A DNA stretch of 64,000 bases from Phycomyces nitens (taxonomy: Eukaryota > Mucoromycota > Mucoromycetes > Mucorales > Phycomycetaceae). The position numbers were made by a program, and so were the translations under genes. Positions 23,842 through 34,304 of this stretch are shown here, one piece after another; within the stretch, counting starts at the first letter, position 1; the number at the start of each line of letters is the position of its first letter. The notes beneath the pieces were generated by a model, which saw only the letters and a list, made by a program, of their open reading frames with translations, was not told where the DNA came from and did no database searches. The DNA lies in assembly GCA_022702545.1 (NCBI GenBank), contig JAHRBC010000006.1:2480001-2544000 (forward strand), in the 5' to 3' direction.

Positions 23842-24567
23842 TCAAGCAGTGTCGGCCTCAGACTCAGTGGAAGAAAGTGATGTTGACTTTGTGTGCTGGC
23901 CTTGCTTTCTGGGAACAAGGGTTCCTGTCGCCAAGTATTCAATAGCCCATTTGCGAATTGCTTTTGGCCGGTAGGTAGTCATCTTTCCCCAGATTTCAAA
24001 TGTCGCTGTCTCGGACGCCTTGACTTTTCTCATACCGTTTAGCAGATGGTAGAAATATTGACGAAGAGACGCATGTCGAAAGTGCTCATAGGTATTTGCA
24101 AAGATCTCTGGTCCAGTCTCAGCAATCCTTGGCACAGCCTTTTCAACGAGCTCTTGGTACACAGCCGTAATTGATGCAACCTCACTACTCTTGATACAAT
24201 CCTCATCGCCGTTTTCAGTGTCTTCCCTTTGGATCCTGGACGACTCTGTCTGGACTTCTCTCTTTGTTTCAGAGTTTGGTATATTGTGCTGTATCTTTAT
24301 ACTGGCCTTGGCTTGTTTGGCTAGTTCAGACGCCTTTCGTTTGCGCCACAGGGTAGTCCGCGAATTCTTTGTATAGACCCCACGAATCTTTCTTTCAGGG
24401 ATCTCTTTTAATTTAGCATTCTCATCCACACTTGAGCTTTGTTCCATTCTGGATTCTTGTAGGGCTTGTGGATTGGTGCCTTTGATCAGATCAGCACCAT
24501 TGAGCTGAATCCTGACTTTGCCTTCAAGTTGTTTGTTTAGCTTTGCTTGGCGTGATTGACGACCCAT
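23842..24567 (-). CDS. transposase-like DNA-binding N-terminal fragment
   Basis: A 241-aa intronless frame. It is basic at the start (MGRQSRQAKLNKQL) with a Lys/Arg patch (SRTTLWRKRKASELAKQAKA), then an acidic linker. Its C-terminal ~80 residues (YFYHLLNGMRKVKASETATF, YRPKAIRKWAIEYLATGTL, RKQGQHTKS) resemble the helix-turn-helix region of DDE transposases that I recall as abundant in Mucoromycota and Glomeromycotina. In those proteins a catalytic domain follows; here the frame stops soon after, and the sequence beyond the stop is not recognisable. It is thus a truncated element or a domesticated DNA-binding domain. The assignment rests on memory of the family, not on a search. Confidence 0.5.
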   Translation of the reverse strand: MGRQSRQAKLNKQLEGKVRIQLNGADLIKGTNPQALQESRMEQSSSVDENAKLKEIPERKIRGVYTKNSRTTLWRKRKASELAKQAKASIKIQHNIPNSETKREVQTESSRIQREDTENGDEDCIKSSEVASITAVYQELVEKAVPRIAETGPEIFANTYEHFRHASLRQYFYHLLNGMRKVKASETATFEIWGKMTTYRPKAIRKWAIEYLATGTLVPRKQGQHTKSTSLSSTESEADTA

Positions 24568-25015
24568 TTAACTGTCTTGATTATCAAAAGAGAACAGTGA
24601 ACGCTTATCCAAGCAGTCAATTGTGCATATGCACTTTTAAGAACGAGAGACGCGATTCAGCGGTCACACGTGATTTATCACCATCTTTGGACAAATCTCA
24701 ATCTGGATGAGCTAAAGGTCCCACAGACACCAGATATAGAATCATAATCATTAGGACGGCAGCACTCATTGAATGCCATGGTCTTGGGAACCAATGGCTT
24801 TAGTAGTGTGTTGCTAAAGAATCTATGTACAATGCGCAAAATGTGAAGGCCAAGAACTTTTGTGATTTGGAACAAATATCAAGTTTATTATAGGAACATT
24901 AATACAGTATAGCATTCTCGCATTTGTTTTTTAAAAAAAAAGAAACTATATATATATTGAACCTTGAATCCTTGAAACCAATACACAACAGCAAGGATAC
25001 AGCAAGAAAAGGGTA
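24568..25015. other. intergenic
   Basis: Upstream of the transposase-like ORF and downstream of the methyltransferase. AT-rich and without a recognisable gene; a short TA run lies at 24948-24957. Confidence 0.5.
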
Positions 25016-26276
25016 CTAGGCCCCAATTGGCTTGATACCGACTACAACCATAGCCTCCTTGTACCAGTTGCTCTTGATGCAGTCATTGATATATGTATCA
25101 ATGATGGATTGGAATCGGTCAGGGTTCTCAGGGCACAGGAATGGCAAAAGAAAAGGCCTGAATCCATAAAGAGCATCAACCCAGTTTTGCACGGCCATCT
25201 TTGACAAGGCTTGATCGTTGGCGCCTATCGGTATGTTGAGTACTTGAAAGACAAATCATCCATCTACTCACCAAGATCGATTCTTCTGCGGTCTTCAAAG
25301 AACACATCAAAGCCATTATGGACCAAAAAGCATCCCAATTTCTGAGAAATGAAGCAATCGTTGTTTTTTTCCTTCATGGCAAAGTACACTAGGCATTGAA
25401 TAAGTATCGATAGATGGCCAAATCTATAGACTTACACGCAAGATTGGTCTTGCAAATGCTAGAGTGTGTGGATGGAGCCTATGGGGACAAGGGATAGTTA
25501 TGAATATTAGAACCAGTTTATAAGATATATTCCGATTTACCATGATATTGTATTCCATAAACTGGACTAGTCCTCCAGGCGAGACGATACGGTACATGCT
25601 CTTGATCATCGAAAGCCAGTTTTCCTCTGTGAAGCCAGCAATTAGGAGACGAGTATGAACAAACTCAAAGGAATTTTCATTGAATCTTGAGAGATCCAGG
25701 GCACTCATGATCTTGAACTCAACATTCGGTGGCACATTTTCTTTGGGGAACACATTGGCAATGTCAATACCAACAAAGGTAGAATCAGGGTAAGCCTTGG
25801 CCATTTCCTAGACCAAATTATCAGCAGAATTATCAATGGTTATCTGTAGATATTCTTACGAGCAACCAGATTCCTGTTCCGCATGCGATGTCAAGGACTC
25901 TGGAGCCAGGGACAAGGTTTTGTTTCACAGCGGGTGAAATCAACCTAAGGATATTGAATAGCAATTAGATAAAATTCCAAGACCTCTATTGGAATATACC
26001 CATCAAAGATTTGCTTGAGGAGATTGTGTTGCTGCCAAATATGTAAAGGCATTGGTTAATAGATCAAGTTTAATAGGTAAATGATTCTAAAAAATCACTT
26101 ACCAAGTCTAGGCGTTTCTTTTCGCTATCGTCGCAGGGAAGAATATATTGACCAGTTTCGATATTATGATAGGCACGGCCATGGCGAGTTGCTTCCTTGT
26201 CTGTCAAGACAAAAGACACATTGCCGTCTTGCACATCAATAGGAGCGGAAGTTTCAAAAGGGGTTGATGAGGACAT
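25016..26276 (-). CDS. SAM-dependent methyltransferase (class I)
   Basis: Seven exons on the minus strand: 26103-26276, 26000-26031, 25860-25944, 25541-25807, 25436-25478, 25272-25388, 25016-25224, giving 308 aa. The Rossmann motif I is VLDIACGTGIWLLEMA (~residues 84-99), followed by the acidic residue ending strand 2 (FVGIDIA), SALDL (motif II region) and a post-motif SPGGLVQFMEY. The N-terminal RHGRAYHNIETGQYILPCDD segment, before a conserved H, is typical of a large fungal methyltransferase family of unknown substrates. The ATG at 26276 is chosen because the frame above it has no other ATG. The target could be a small molecule or lipid; nothing nearby decides it. Confidence 0.82.
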
Positions 26277-27202
26277 TTCTGATAGTTTCAAGGTTGGTTT
26301 GTAAGATTCAATAGATGATGATTATAATTCAAAAAAAAAAGAGAGAGAATGAAAAGAAATACGATATTTATACCAAAAGGTTTGCCACCAAAAGCTCTGT
26401 CAAACGAAACTATAGTTAATTAATAGAACCTATAGTTCAAATCTGTTTAGATTGTATCCAAGATTCAGAGAACTAAATGCACATAATTTAATGGGCAAAG
26501 GCAATAGTGTATACGACCAAGAGAGCAGTAAAGAACGTTTCTTGGAGTAGATGAGATATTTCTTGATCTTGCGTATGCGGGTATTTTGAGATACACCATG
26601 TAATAAGAATTCAAACTAAGGCTCTGAGACCTGTACAGTTTAGAGCATATAAAGATTACTATTTTAATTATCGTATATCCAAACATTGTTGTACATAAAA
26701 ATACATGATTCTGACCACATAAAATGTCAATAAAAGGTTATCTCATTTTATAGCCCATTACTTTAACTAGTAATAAAATAAATCCAAGTCAATGGCAGAA
26801 ATATGAAAAAGATCAACGGTGAGTATTTTCTCAGGTACTTGGCTATAGAATACCCAAACAAAAAAAAACATAATATATTGCTACTAGCTAATAGCTCTAT
26901 GAGTGTAGTAAGAAGATGCTTATCCCTGCGGTTCTTTCATGAAACCCTATTTAAGATACACGTTTTTGTAAAGTAAATTGCGCTTTAATGGTTTAGTTTC
27001 AAATTCTGGTATACTCACAGTATAGTTGAACAAGATATATGCTTTATAGACATGTCATAATCGTAGATATTCGAATTTTTAATACGACTTTTATCTGCAT
27101 TTTACACTAGATTAATGGTAACTCGATAGTACACTCTTTCCGGAAAGTAAGTTCGCCCAGGGTGAGAGCAAAATTTCTTTTTTTCACTAGAAATCACATA
27201 TT
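26277..27202. other. intergenic
   Basis: AT-rich promoter side of the methyltransferase, then the left flank of the decayed transposase. A palindromic TTTCCGGAAA lies at 27137-27146; it may belong to the transposon end. No gene is seen. Confidence 0.5.
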
Positions 27203-28477
27203 ATGAACATTCGATTCTTGTTTGAAAATAGGAAAGGTTCTGTCGTCGACAAGTATGTCAGACTTGAGCCGATGTATTATATTGTTGATAAGGAACAGTT
27301 TCGTCTTGAAATATTGAGCTCCCATACACAATATTTATCTCAACTGCCTATGGAGAGCGAGAAAAGGATAGATGTAATGCAGGTAGAAAAGGAGGCAAAG
27401 CCTAATGGTAATGTCATTATGAGGGAAAATTTAGTGAAACAAAAATATACACACTATTCTGATCAGGACAAAGTGAGGTTCTTCAAGCTGTTGTTTGAGA
27501 GGTGTTTGAGTACGGCTTCTGCTGCAAAACAGCTTGGGATTCACGTTTGTATAGCACAAAAATGGGCTAAACAATATGAGAAGGATCCTGAAGGTATCTT
27601 TGAGAAACAGGCAAAGACTGACCGTCCACGTATTCTCCATGACAAACCCAAAAGCACTATTCTCGAGAGCATTGATGAGAATCCTTCCATCGTCCTAGAC
27701 AAAGTAATGAAGAATTTAAAGTAAATGTTTACAGAATTAAAAGTATTTAAAACAACACTCCAATTTGTCTCTCAAGAAAGCTCAACTTCAATTCAAAGAT
27801 CGGAATAGCGAAGAAAAAGATTTAAAGTGCGGTTGGATTGGATTTGTAAATGGGAAAAAAACAGACATGGATTTTACGAGAAATTGTGTCTTTCTGGATG
27901 AATATGCCTCTTATATTAATTTAAAACGTAGTATGGCATAGTCGAAGAAAAGTAGACCGGCAGTGGTTACTGTTCCCAAAATACAAGCCACAACAACAAC
28001 CATTTTAGACGCGATTTCTGCTAAAGGCCTAATTAAATACAGCCTTTGATTTCATCAGCCCCCATACAATAAAAAAGAGAAAGAGGGGAGATGTCATTGT
28101 GCGTGTGAGCAAAGGAACGGTTACAGGACACTATATTGACTTTCTGAAAGCCACAATGGATGAAATGGATCAGTATCCGCACATGAAAGATCACCATACG
28201 ATGGATAATGCTCCTATCCATACACCAGAGAACATTGCCAAATACATAGAATCTCGCGGTTACCGCTGCGTTTACTTGCCGACATATTCTCCTAAACTCA
28301 ATGCAATTGAACAATTCTGGTCAGTGGTCAAAGGCAAAGTTAAACGCAACAAATTTCTCGAGAAGGAAACACTAATGGCCCGGATCACTTGAAGCTTCTA
28401 ATAGTTTGAAACTAAGCGATTTTAAAGGGATTGTTGGATATTTTCACAAGTGCTTGGACAAGCGTCGTAATATGTAA
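27203..28477 (+). pseudogene. decayed DD34E (IS630/Tc1-mariner type) transposase
   Basis: Remains of a cut-and-paste transposase. The N-terminal frame (27203-27724) includes a helix-turn-helix region (AASAAKQLGIHV-like, WAKQYEKDPEGIFEK). After a stop, conserved words continue in shifted frames: CVFLDE near 27885 (first catalytic Asp), AVVTVPK near 27965, then an open frame at 28099-28392 with TMDNAPIHTPENIAKYIESR (second Asp) and YSPKLNAIEQFW (Glu), 34 residues between Asp and Glu. Further stops and frame changes (for example after 28392) precede the end KCLDKRRNM-stop at 28477. Clearly non-functional as it stands. Terminal inverted repeats were not established. Confidence 0.85.
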
Positions 28478-28734
28478 GCGCTCTGAGGAAGTTTTTCATT
28501 CACGCTTCAATGAAAGATAAAAAATAAAAAATAAAAGCTCATGTATTTGACCTTCCTGTTGTTGTTGTGAGTCAGATCTCAAAATCATGACTTTAATTAG
28601 GTTAAAAAGAAAAGAGTGTATTTCTTTGTTTACAGTATCCAATTTATTTTTAAAGGAAATATAAGAAGAAGAAGAAAAGTCACTAAATATGTGGGAGGGG
28701 TATGTCGAAAGGGATACTGATATAGGGGTATTTA
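28478..28734. other. short spacer between transposase and PD-(D/E)XK remnants
   Basis: Mostly arm 1 of the inverted repeat and GAA-rich sequence. No gene is seen. Confidence 0.5.
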
Positions 28735-28812
28735 TTATCCATAACGCAAGACACAGCCACGGGAGCTGTCTTGATTTTCATCAATCAGTTCATTCAAGGT
28801 CGTCAAGGTTTT
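28611..28812. repeat. inverted repeat, arm 1 (3' end of PD-(D/E)XK gene)
   Basis: Covers the last ~25 codons and 3' flank of the minus-strand pseudogene. Its reverse complement matches 30903-31083 at about 92% by eye over the best 135 bp, including the stop codon and the word TTTCGACATACCCCTCCCAC. Confidence 0.85.
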
Positions 28813-30424
28813 GGCATACCAGGTTTCGATTTTCTTTGGCTGGGCGGATTCCTTGCAGTAGCGCCAAAAGACATCGTTGATAGCCAGTGGCTTTTTGACA
28901 TTTATCAGGGTACAAAAGGAAGTCAAGCTTTCTACGCTGTCAGCAAATTGTAGGTGGGCAATTTCAACAAATGTGTAAAAACCAGTGGCCACCAATCGCA
29001 TCATGAAAAACATGATGTGCATACCTGAAACGAGAAAGAGTTGTCAGCGTCACAAGCAATCCCCGCCTTTTTTCCCCTTACCATGAATTTGAAACGCTAT
29101 TGCTCCATCCAACTTGTTGACATCAATGGCATTTTTACAGAAAGTAATTAGGCGTAGTATATTAATGCAAAGGGTATATCGGGCGCCAGACCGTTGTTTC
29201 ACCTTAGCTTCGCCAAAGCCAATGCTAGTTGTGAATTACAAATAGGGCTTTTCACTGACAACGGCGTCTGGCCGAATCTTGCCTTTTTCTATTGGCACCG
29301 AATTTGTCCAACCCAAATGTACGAGCTTGTCAGGGTCATAATATGTGCTCCAGAGCTCAGTTTCAGTGATTGCATTGTGGTTGCTCAAGGGAGTATTGGG
29401 CAGCTTCCGCAGTCTAAAAAAAAGGTCAGCCATTGTGCAGAGCAACACCGAGGCAAAAACGACTTACATGTTGATGACACTTTGTACGATCCTCTTGGGT
29501 CCATATTCCATTTTGGATGACATAATGTAAAGATCAAGCATGGTCTGCTCCCAGGTGGTTGTTCCAAGGGCAAGGCTGGAGAGGGTATTTGTCAGGGTAA
29601 ACAGTTCTTCTTTGGGGAACGGTAGATCGAGGTCAACAAGTTCGGATACCAGACTAGTAGTCAGGTCAATCAACAGGGACTTTGAGAAGACTCTCTCGGC
29701 AATAGGGCTATGCTGGTTCTTGCAAAGGATAAGCGTGTGTGTGTGGGCAGCCAATTCGTGAATGTATGATTCAATGGGAAGAGTTTGATGTTTAAGGATC
29801 ATTCCATGGATGATGGCTTGATAAGACCTGAACAGCTTGGGTAACATTGGTGCTCTTGAACATCAATGGGCTACCAGACTTGCAGCTGCCAGTATCTTCA
29901 TGAAGGATAATCACATCATCGTTGATGACCAGCTTGATTTCATTGGCATTGCTATCGTCTTGGGCATCATGAGTGCTGGTTACTGCTTCGTCAGAGTCTG
30001 TCAAGGCAGTTGCATTTGTTTGATGAACAGAATTGGTTTCAATCATAGTCGAATGAATGTTTTCATTTGCTGAGCATGAGGAGGTCGCCAAGCGACGATT
30101 CAAGGCAGAGTCGATCAATTCAGCACCTGCTAGGTCTGCCTTCATAATGCTGCTTGAATCCATCTTTTTCCCCCAAAACCGCAAGTAATCAGCAGAGTTT
30201 GTCCATGTTTTGTAGTTGGCATTAATGTTCATGTCTCATTCAGGATTTGAGCTGAAATACTTGGAGAGGATGTTGGTATATCGTTGTTGAGCTCGATGTC
30301 TATCCAAAAAGTCAAAAGTCTCGATAAAGCTCTTGAAGGAGAGGCGGTCAGCACGGTCCAAGCACCATTGAGCATCATTGGGAATTGTGGTTGACAACGC
30401 CTTTTGCTTTTTCTTTGGAAGCAT
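28735..30424 (-). pseudogene. broken gene with PD-(D/E)XK nuclease-like core
   Basis: Minus-strand gene read from ATG 30424 (MLPKKKQKALSTTIPNDAQW) to TAA 28735. Exon pieces: 29468-30424, 29082-29413, 28735-29024, joined at good GT-AG sites. Three lesions break it: an in-frame TGA at 30236-30238 between SSNPE and DMNINANYKTW; a +1 shift near 29845-29850, where frame NVTQA gives way to KLFRSYQAIIHG; and an in-frame TAA at 29236-29238 inside PYL-stop-FTTS. The flanking peptide continues sensibly across each. The region IRPDAVVSEKPYL ... SIGFGEAKVK has the form PD-x18-ExK, the catalytic pattern of PD-(D/E)XK nucleases. The C-terminus has hydrophobic helices (MFFMMRLVATGFYTFVEIA). Substrate unknown; the family seems lineage-specific. 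Sequencing error cannot be excluded for single lesions. Confidence 0.7.
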
Positions 30425-30902
30425 TTTTATACTGTATACTTTTTTTTGTATTGCTTATTAGATATAACGTTATACACCCATTTTTAATGACGTGCTGACA
30501 ATCGGAAATAGATTATCCTTGTTCTCTTGTTGATCAATTTTTTATGTGTTTTTTGATGGTTTAGGTGACTTTGTTGGAGGTGCTTTATTACTAGTAGTCG
30601 GTGAAGGCCTTGCTGGAGTCTTCTGGTAAGGTTGGAGCCGAACGTTGATTGTTACAGGCGTATGCATCGTTATCGGACATGCATTTGGGTTTCTCCACAT
30701 CCAGAGTTTATTAAAACTAGTATTCAACCTTGTTGATGAACGTTCATGATACTGCTCCTATGAATCATCCTTTGATGGACATAAGATGTCGGGTTTCTGA
30801 TTCCTAAACCAGTCTCATCTTGATCGGTTTATGGATTATGACTGACAACTTCTTCTTTTTTTATGCTTTCTTGCGGCCATACGCTACAGCACTCATTTGG
30901 AT
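30425..30902. other. spacer between pseudogene start and inverted copy
   Basis: Contains a 61-codon Pro/Lys/Ser-rich minus frame (30542-30727: ARPSPTTSNKAPPTKSPKPS) that might be the C-terminus of a lost protein but has no recognisable partner. Nothing else is supported. Confidence 0.35.
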
Positions 30903-31083
30903 AAAACCTTGACGACCTTGAATGAACTGATTGATGGAAAGCAAGACAGTTCCCGTAGCTGCGTCTTGCGTTATGGATAATGAATACGCCTATATCAATA
31001 TCCGTTTCGACATACCCCTCCCACGTATTTAATGACTTTTTCTTCTTCTTCTTATTTTTAAAACAAAGAAATACACTCTTTTT
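30903..31083. repeat. inverted repeat, arm 2 (orphan 3' end copy)
   Basis: The + strand reads TLTTLNELIDGKQDSS, then CVLRYG-stop, nearly the same as the C-terminus of the pseudogene on the opposite strand at 28735-28812. Upstream of 30903 the similarity ends, so only ~25 codons and the 3' flank were copied. The stop and the CCCCTCCCAC word are kept. Confidence 0.85.
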
Positions 31084-32482
31084 ACTAGATAGACCAGAAA
31101 ACTAACAAGGAAAGAACAATTGCTGTAATCATCTTTTTTTTTATGTTTAAATAGCGGAAATTGTGATGTTGTCCGGTCCGGCCACCCATTCAGTTCGATC
31201 TGGACTGGAAGGGGGTTCCCAAGAATCGTGCACGACCCCATTTTCATATTATAGTACTACCTTGGAGGATATTGGATAGTTTCTCTAATTTATTAGAGTA
31301 TTTATTGGACAATAAAGTAACCCGCTGGGACGATGTACCTGTAAAAAAAAAAGTATGCAAAATATTTTAGCATTCAAGTGAAACAAAATCTTGACTACAC
31401 ATGAGTGAACTGATTTCGAAAATCCAAGTAAATATATATTTTTTAATGAGCGAACCAATTCGAAAAACAAAAAACCAGTACAAAATCCTCTAATTTTTTA
31501 TCCTTTGCCTAAACCAACAGAATACATTAAAATTCCATTTTTTATTTAAAAGCAAAAATAATCTTTGAGAAAGAGAAAAGCTCCATATTTCTAGTGCCCT
31601 TTTGCAACATTTATACAATGTTAAATCAATGGGTTTTGGGCATATTTTTGCACAATTCAAAAAAAAAAAATGATCGTGTGGTACTTGCAGATGATTTTGA
31701 TATTCCGTTTGAATATTAGAGAGGAGTCTGATAAAGGAAAGTAAGGGCCAGGGGTTAAGATTAGCCAATTAGAATCAAGTCACCTGACTTGCATACTCTT
31801 GATTGACGGCACCTCTTACATTGCCACCTCTTTTACCGCGATAGAGTCATTTATGCATTATTATATTATATTATATGTGATTTCTACTTGATAGTAATGT
31901 CAAATGTCATGATTTGAACTCTTTTACAAAACCAACGTTAACAAAAAAAAAACCTCGATTCAATTGAATTGAATTGAATATGCTCTTGGATAAAACGTTT
32001 TCTAATCTCAAAGCAAAAACAAACCAATTGCTTTCACATGATTAAATGAAGCAACAAGGAAAGAACATTATGCACTTAACAAAGACCACAAAATGTGCTC
32101 TTTTAAAAACAAATGCCATTACATGTGCTTCGAATCAAGAGTGACAAGGCTGCATTAAAAAGAAAAAGAAAAAAAAGAAAAAGGGTTTGTTAATATCTAT
32201 GATAGATTTTGAGCGAGATAAGCATTTCCTTTTACTATGGAATACCGGCAAGACATATGCTATCCAAAGCTGTATTTTACCTATCGACTCGAAAGAAGAA
32301 AAAATAAAGGGTGCCTGTTGTAAATCGTACAGGACTTGAAACCAAAGCCCTGTTCTGGACCTTGTGAATATGTGCCACACTACCCAAGTATAGAAGTGTA
32401 TCATCTCACAAGGCTACTTTCTTTTTTTTCTTTTTTTTCTTTTTCTTTTTTTATCTTCCAAGATTGTCGTGTGATTGTCTTG
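31084..32482. other. intergenic
   Basis: AT-rich. It includes a short (AATTG)n tract near 31962-31978 and a pyrimidine run at 32420-32455 just before the F-box gene start. Minus-strand frames at 31029-31768 and 32135-32404 show no family features. Confidence 0.5.
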
Positions 32483-34304
32483 ATGTTGGCATCAGAATTA
32501 CCCATCGAGATTGTACATTGCATTGCAAACTGTCTTGAGCCCAGAGATAAGACGCAGTGCTGCTTGGTGAACAACACTTGGTTGCCTGTTTTCCAGGAGT
32601 CTCTTTTTGAAACAATCACTATTTACAACTATACGAATTTCGCAGAATTGGTGGGAATATCTAGTTTATCAAGCACACCTTTACAAAGATATGGCCACAA
32701 TACCCGCGCGCTCCGTATCAGTAAGAAAACCGGTATTGATGATCAGCAACTCTCTAGTCTCCAAAAAGCTTTTCCGTCAATAAAGCGCCTCGAATGGGAT
32801 CGAAACAACTGTGACAATGACTTGTTTACTGATAATTGTGGATGGCATTTGTGGGGATCGCTTGTGGATCTCAAGATAGCTGCGAACCAGCATGACAGTG
32901 ATCAATCCGAATGTACCTTTTATTCGATCCTTCCCCATCTGGGCAGACTGGAAAGACTAGAGTTCAGATATGAAAAGGATGTTCTATTTGGTGGCCATTC
33001 ACTTGCCAGTATTGAGATCCTTAACGATCAGCTGCCCAGACTTACACTCATGTCGCCTGGAGCTCGACTTGATTCAGTGACCTTGGAAGAGATATTGAGT
33101 ATCAGAAACATTAAGCCGATGCCACGTCTAAAGACCTTGGATGTCATTATAAATCTTTCTGCTTATGAATGGCTGTATTACATTGCTTTGAAATATCCAA
33201 ACCTCACCACACTCAAAACCATTGTGTTTTCCCAAGCCATGCCTATGGACCAAAACTGTGAAGCGGCAAAGATGTTTGGATCACTTTCGTCTCCTCTAAG
33301 GCACCTGAAAGACATTGATGTCAAGGTTGACATTGGCTCCGAAGATGTGTACATTGAGTTCCTCAACAAGCTTTCTCTCTGTAACATTCCCATCAAGACA
33401 ATGAGTATAGTCTTGACTCAAGCCAGAAGGCAGGTCCGTCTTTCTGAAAGTATCTTGGAGTCAACAAAGATATTCTCAACCACATTGGTGAAGGCTGACA
33501 TTCTATCCTGCTGGACAATTGTATCCTTTTGGGAATTTACCCATAGCCTCGAGTACTACCCTAACCTGGTTGACCTTTCTATTTCTACAAAGTACGCGAA
33601 TGTGGATGTAGACATTCTACTGGATAAATGTCCATCATTAAAGACATTTTGTATCACCTGGGGTACTCTTCGTCTCAGCCCAGGCGTGTCTCCTTTGACA
33701 AGACATGGTCTGACAAGCCTATCACTCTATATATCATCAGCCACCATCGACATACTTCAGTACATTTCTCTTTGCTGCAGGAATCTTAAAAACATGAAAC
33801 TCGACTGTGTTGTCATCACAAGATCCGTATTGGAACATGCACAAAGTAACTGCATCGACATGTCATCAACTCACTTTACAAAACTCTCGATCGGTGGTCT
33901 CCGAATTTCGGACAGTGTCAATTTCAAGGCCATAAATATATTTAGTTTATCGTCACTGACAGTAAGCACATGCTACGAGATTCTTTGGAACAAAACATTG
34001 ATTTTTTATCTTCTTTATATAGAATCCTAAAGAGCCTACATGGGTGTATTCTATATTCCAACAGCTGCAGAATCACAAGCCTTGGATATCCAAGATATGG
34101 AAGCTAGATCAAGAGGAATCAAGGCAAGCCAAAGAATATTTCGATGGTCGTACCGAGAGCATTGAGGAATACAATACCATTAATCTGGCCAGTAAAAAAA
34201 GAAGTCCAACAGCAAGAGATAGCTGGAGAATGGGTCTTGGCAATGGATTTAGTACATTTAAATACGGCTCTGCAAAGAGTTTGGTTTTCGAGTCTGCTAT
34301 TTAA
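32483..34304 (+). CDS. F-box protein with LRR-like C-terminal region
   Basis: Likely substrate receptor of an SCF ubiquitin ligase. Two exons, 32483-33961 and 34023-34304, give 586 aa; the intron is GT-AG and phase 0. The ATG at 32483 is chosen because it places the F-box at the very start (residues ~5-45: LPIEIVHCIANCLEPRDKTQ, CCLVNNTWLPVFQESLF). The long remainder has regularly spaced Leu-rich segments (LGRLERLEFRY, MPRLKTLDVI, YPNLTTLKTIV, YPNLVDLSIS, CPSLKTFCITW, CRNLKNMKLD) typical of degenerate fungal LRRs. F-box/LRR families are large in Mucoromycota, so the target cannot be guessed. No other gene lies within 1.4 kb upstream or 5.7 kb downstream. Confidence 0.85.

Noticed and set aside
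27130..28620. 10-bp inverted TACACTCTTT / AAAGAGTGTA as terminal repeats of the DD34E element
   Set aside because: The right copy is part of the separate inverted repeat shared with 31060-31083, where no transposase is present, so it does not define the element's end.
29224..29238. A 15-nt intron (GTAATTCACAACTAG) to bypass the TAA in the PD-(D/E)XK gene
   Set aside because: Far below the ~45-nt minimum seen in other genes here; an in-frame stop explains the sequence better.
31490..31768. 92-codon minus frame (MANLNPWPLLSF...)
   Set aside because: No family resemblance, splice partner or start context; composition fits random AT-rich DNA.
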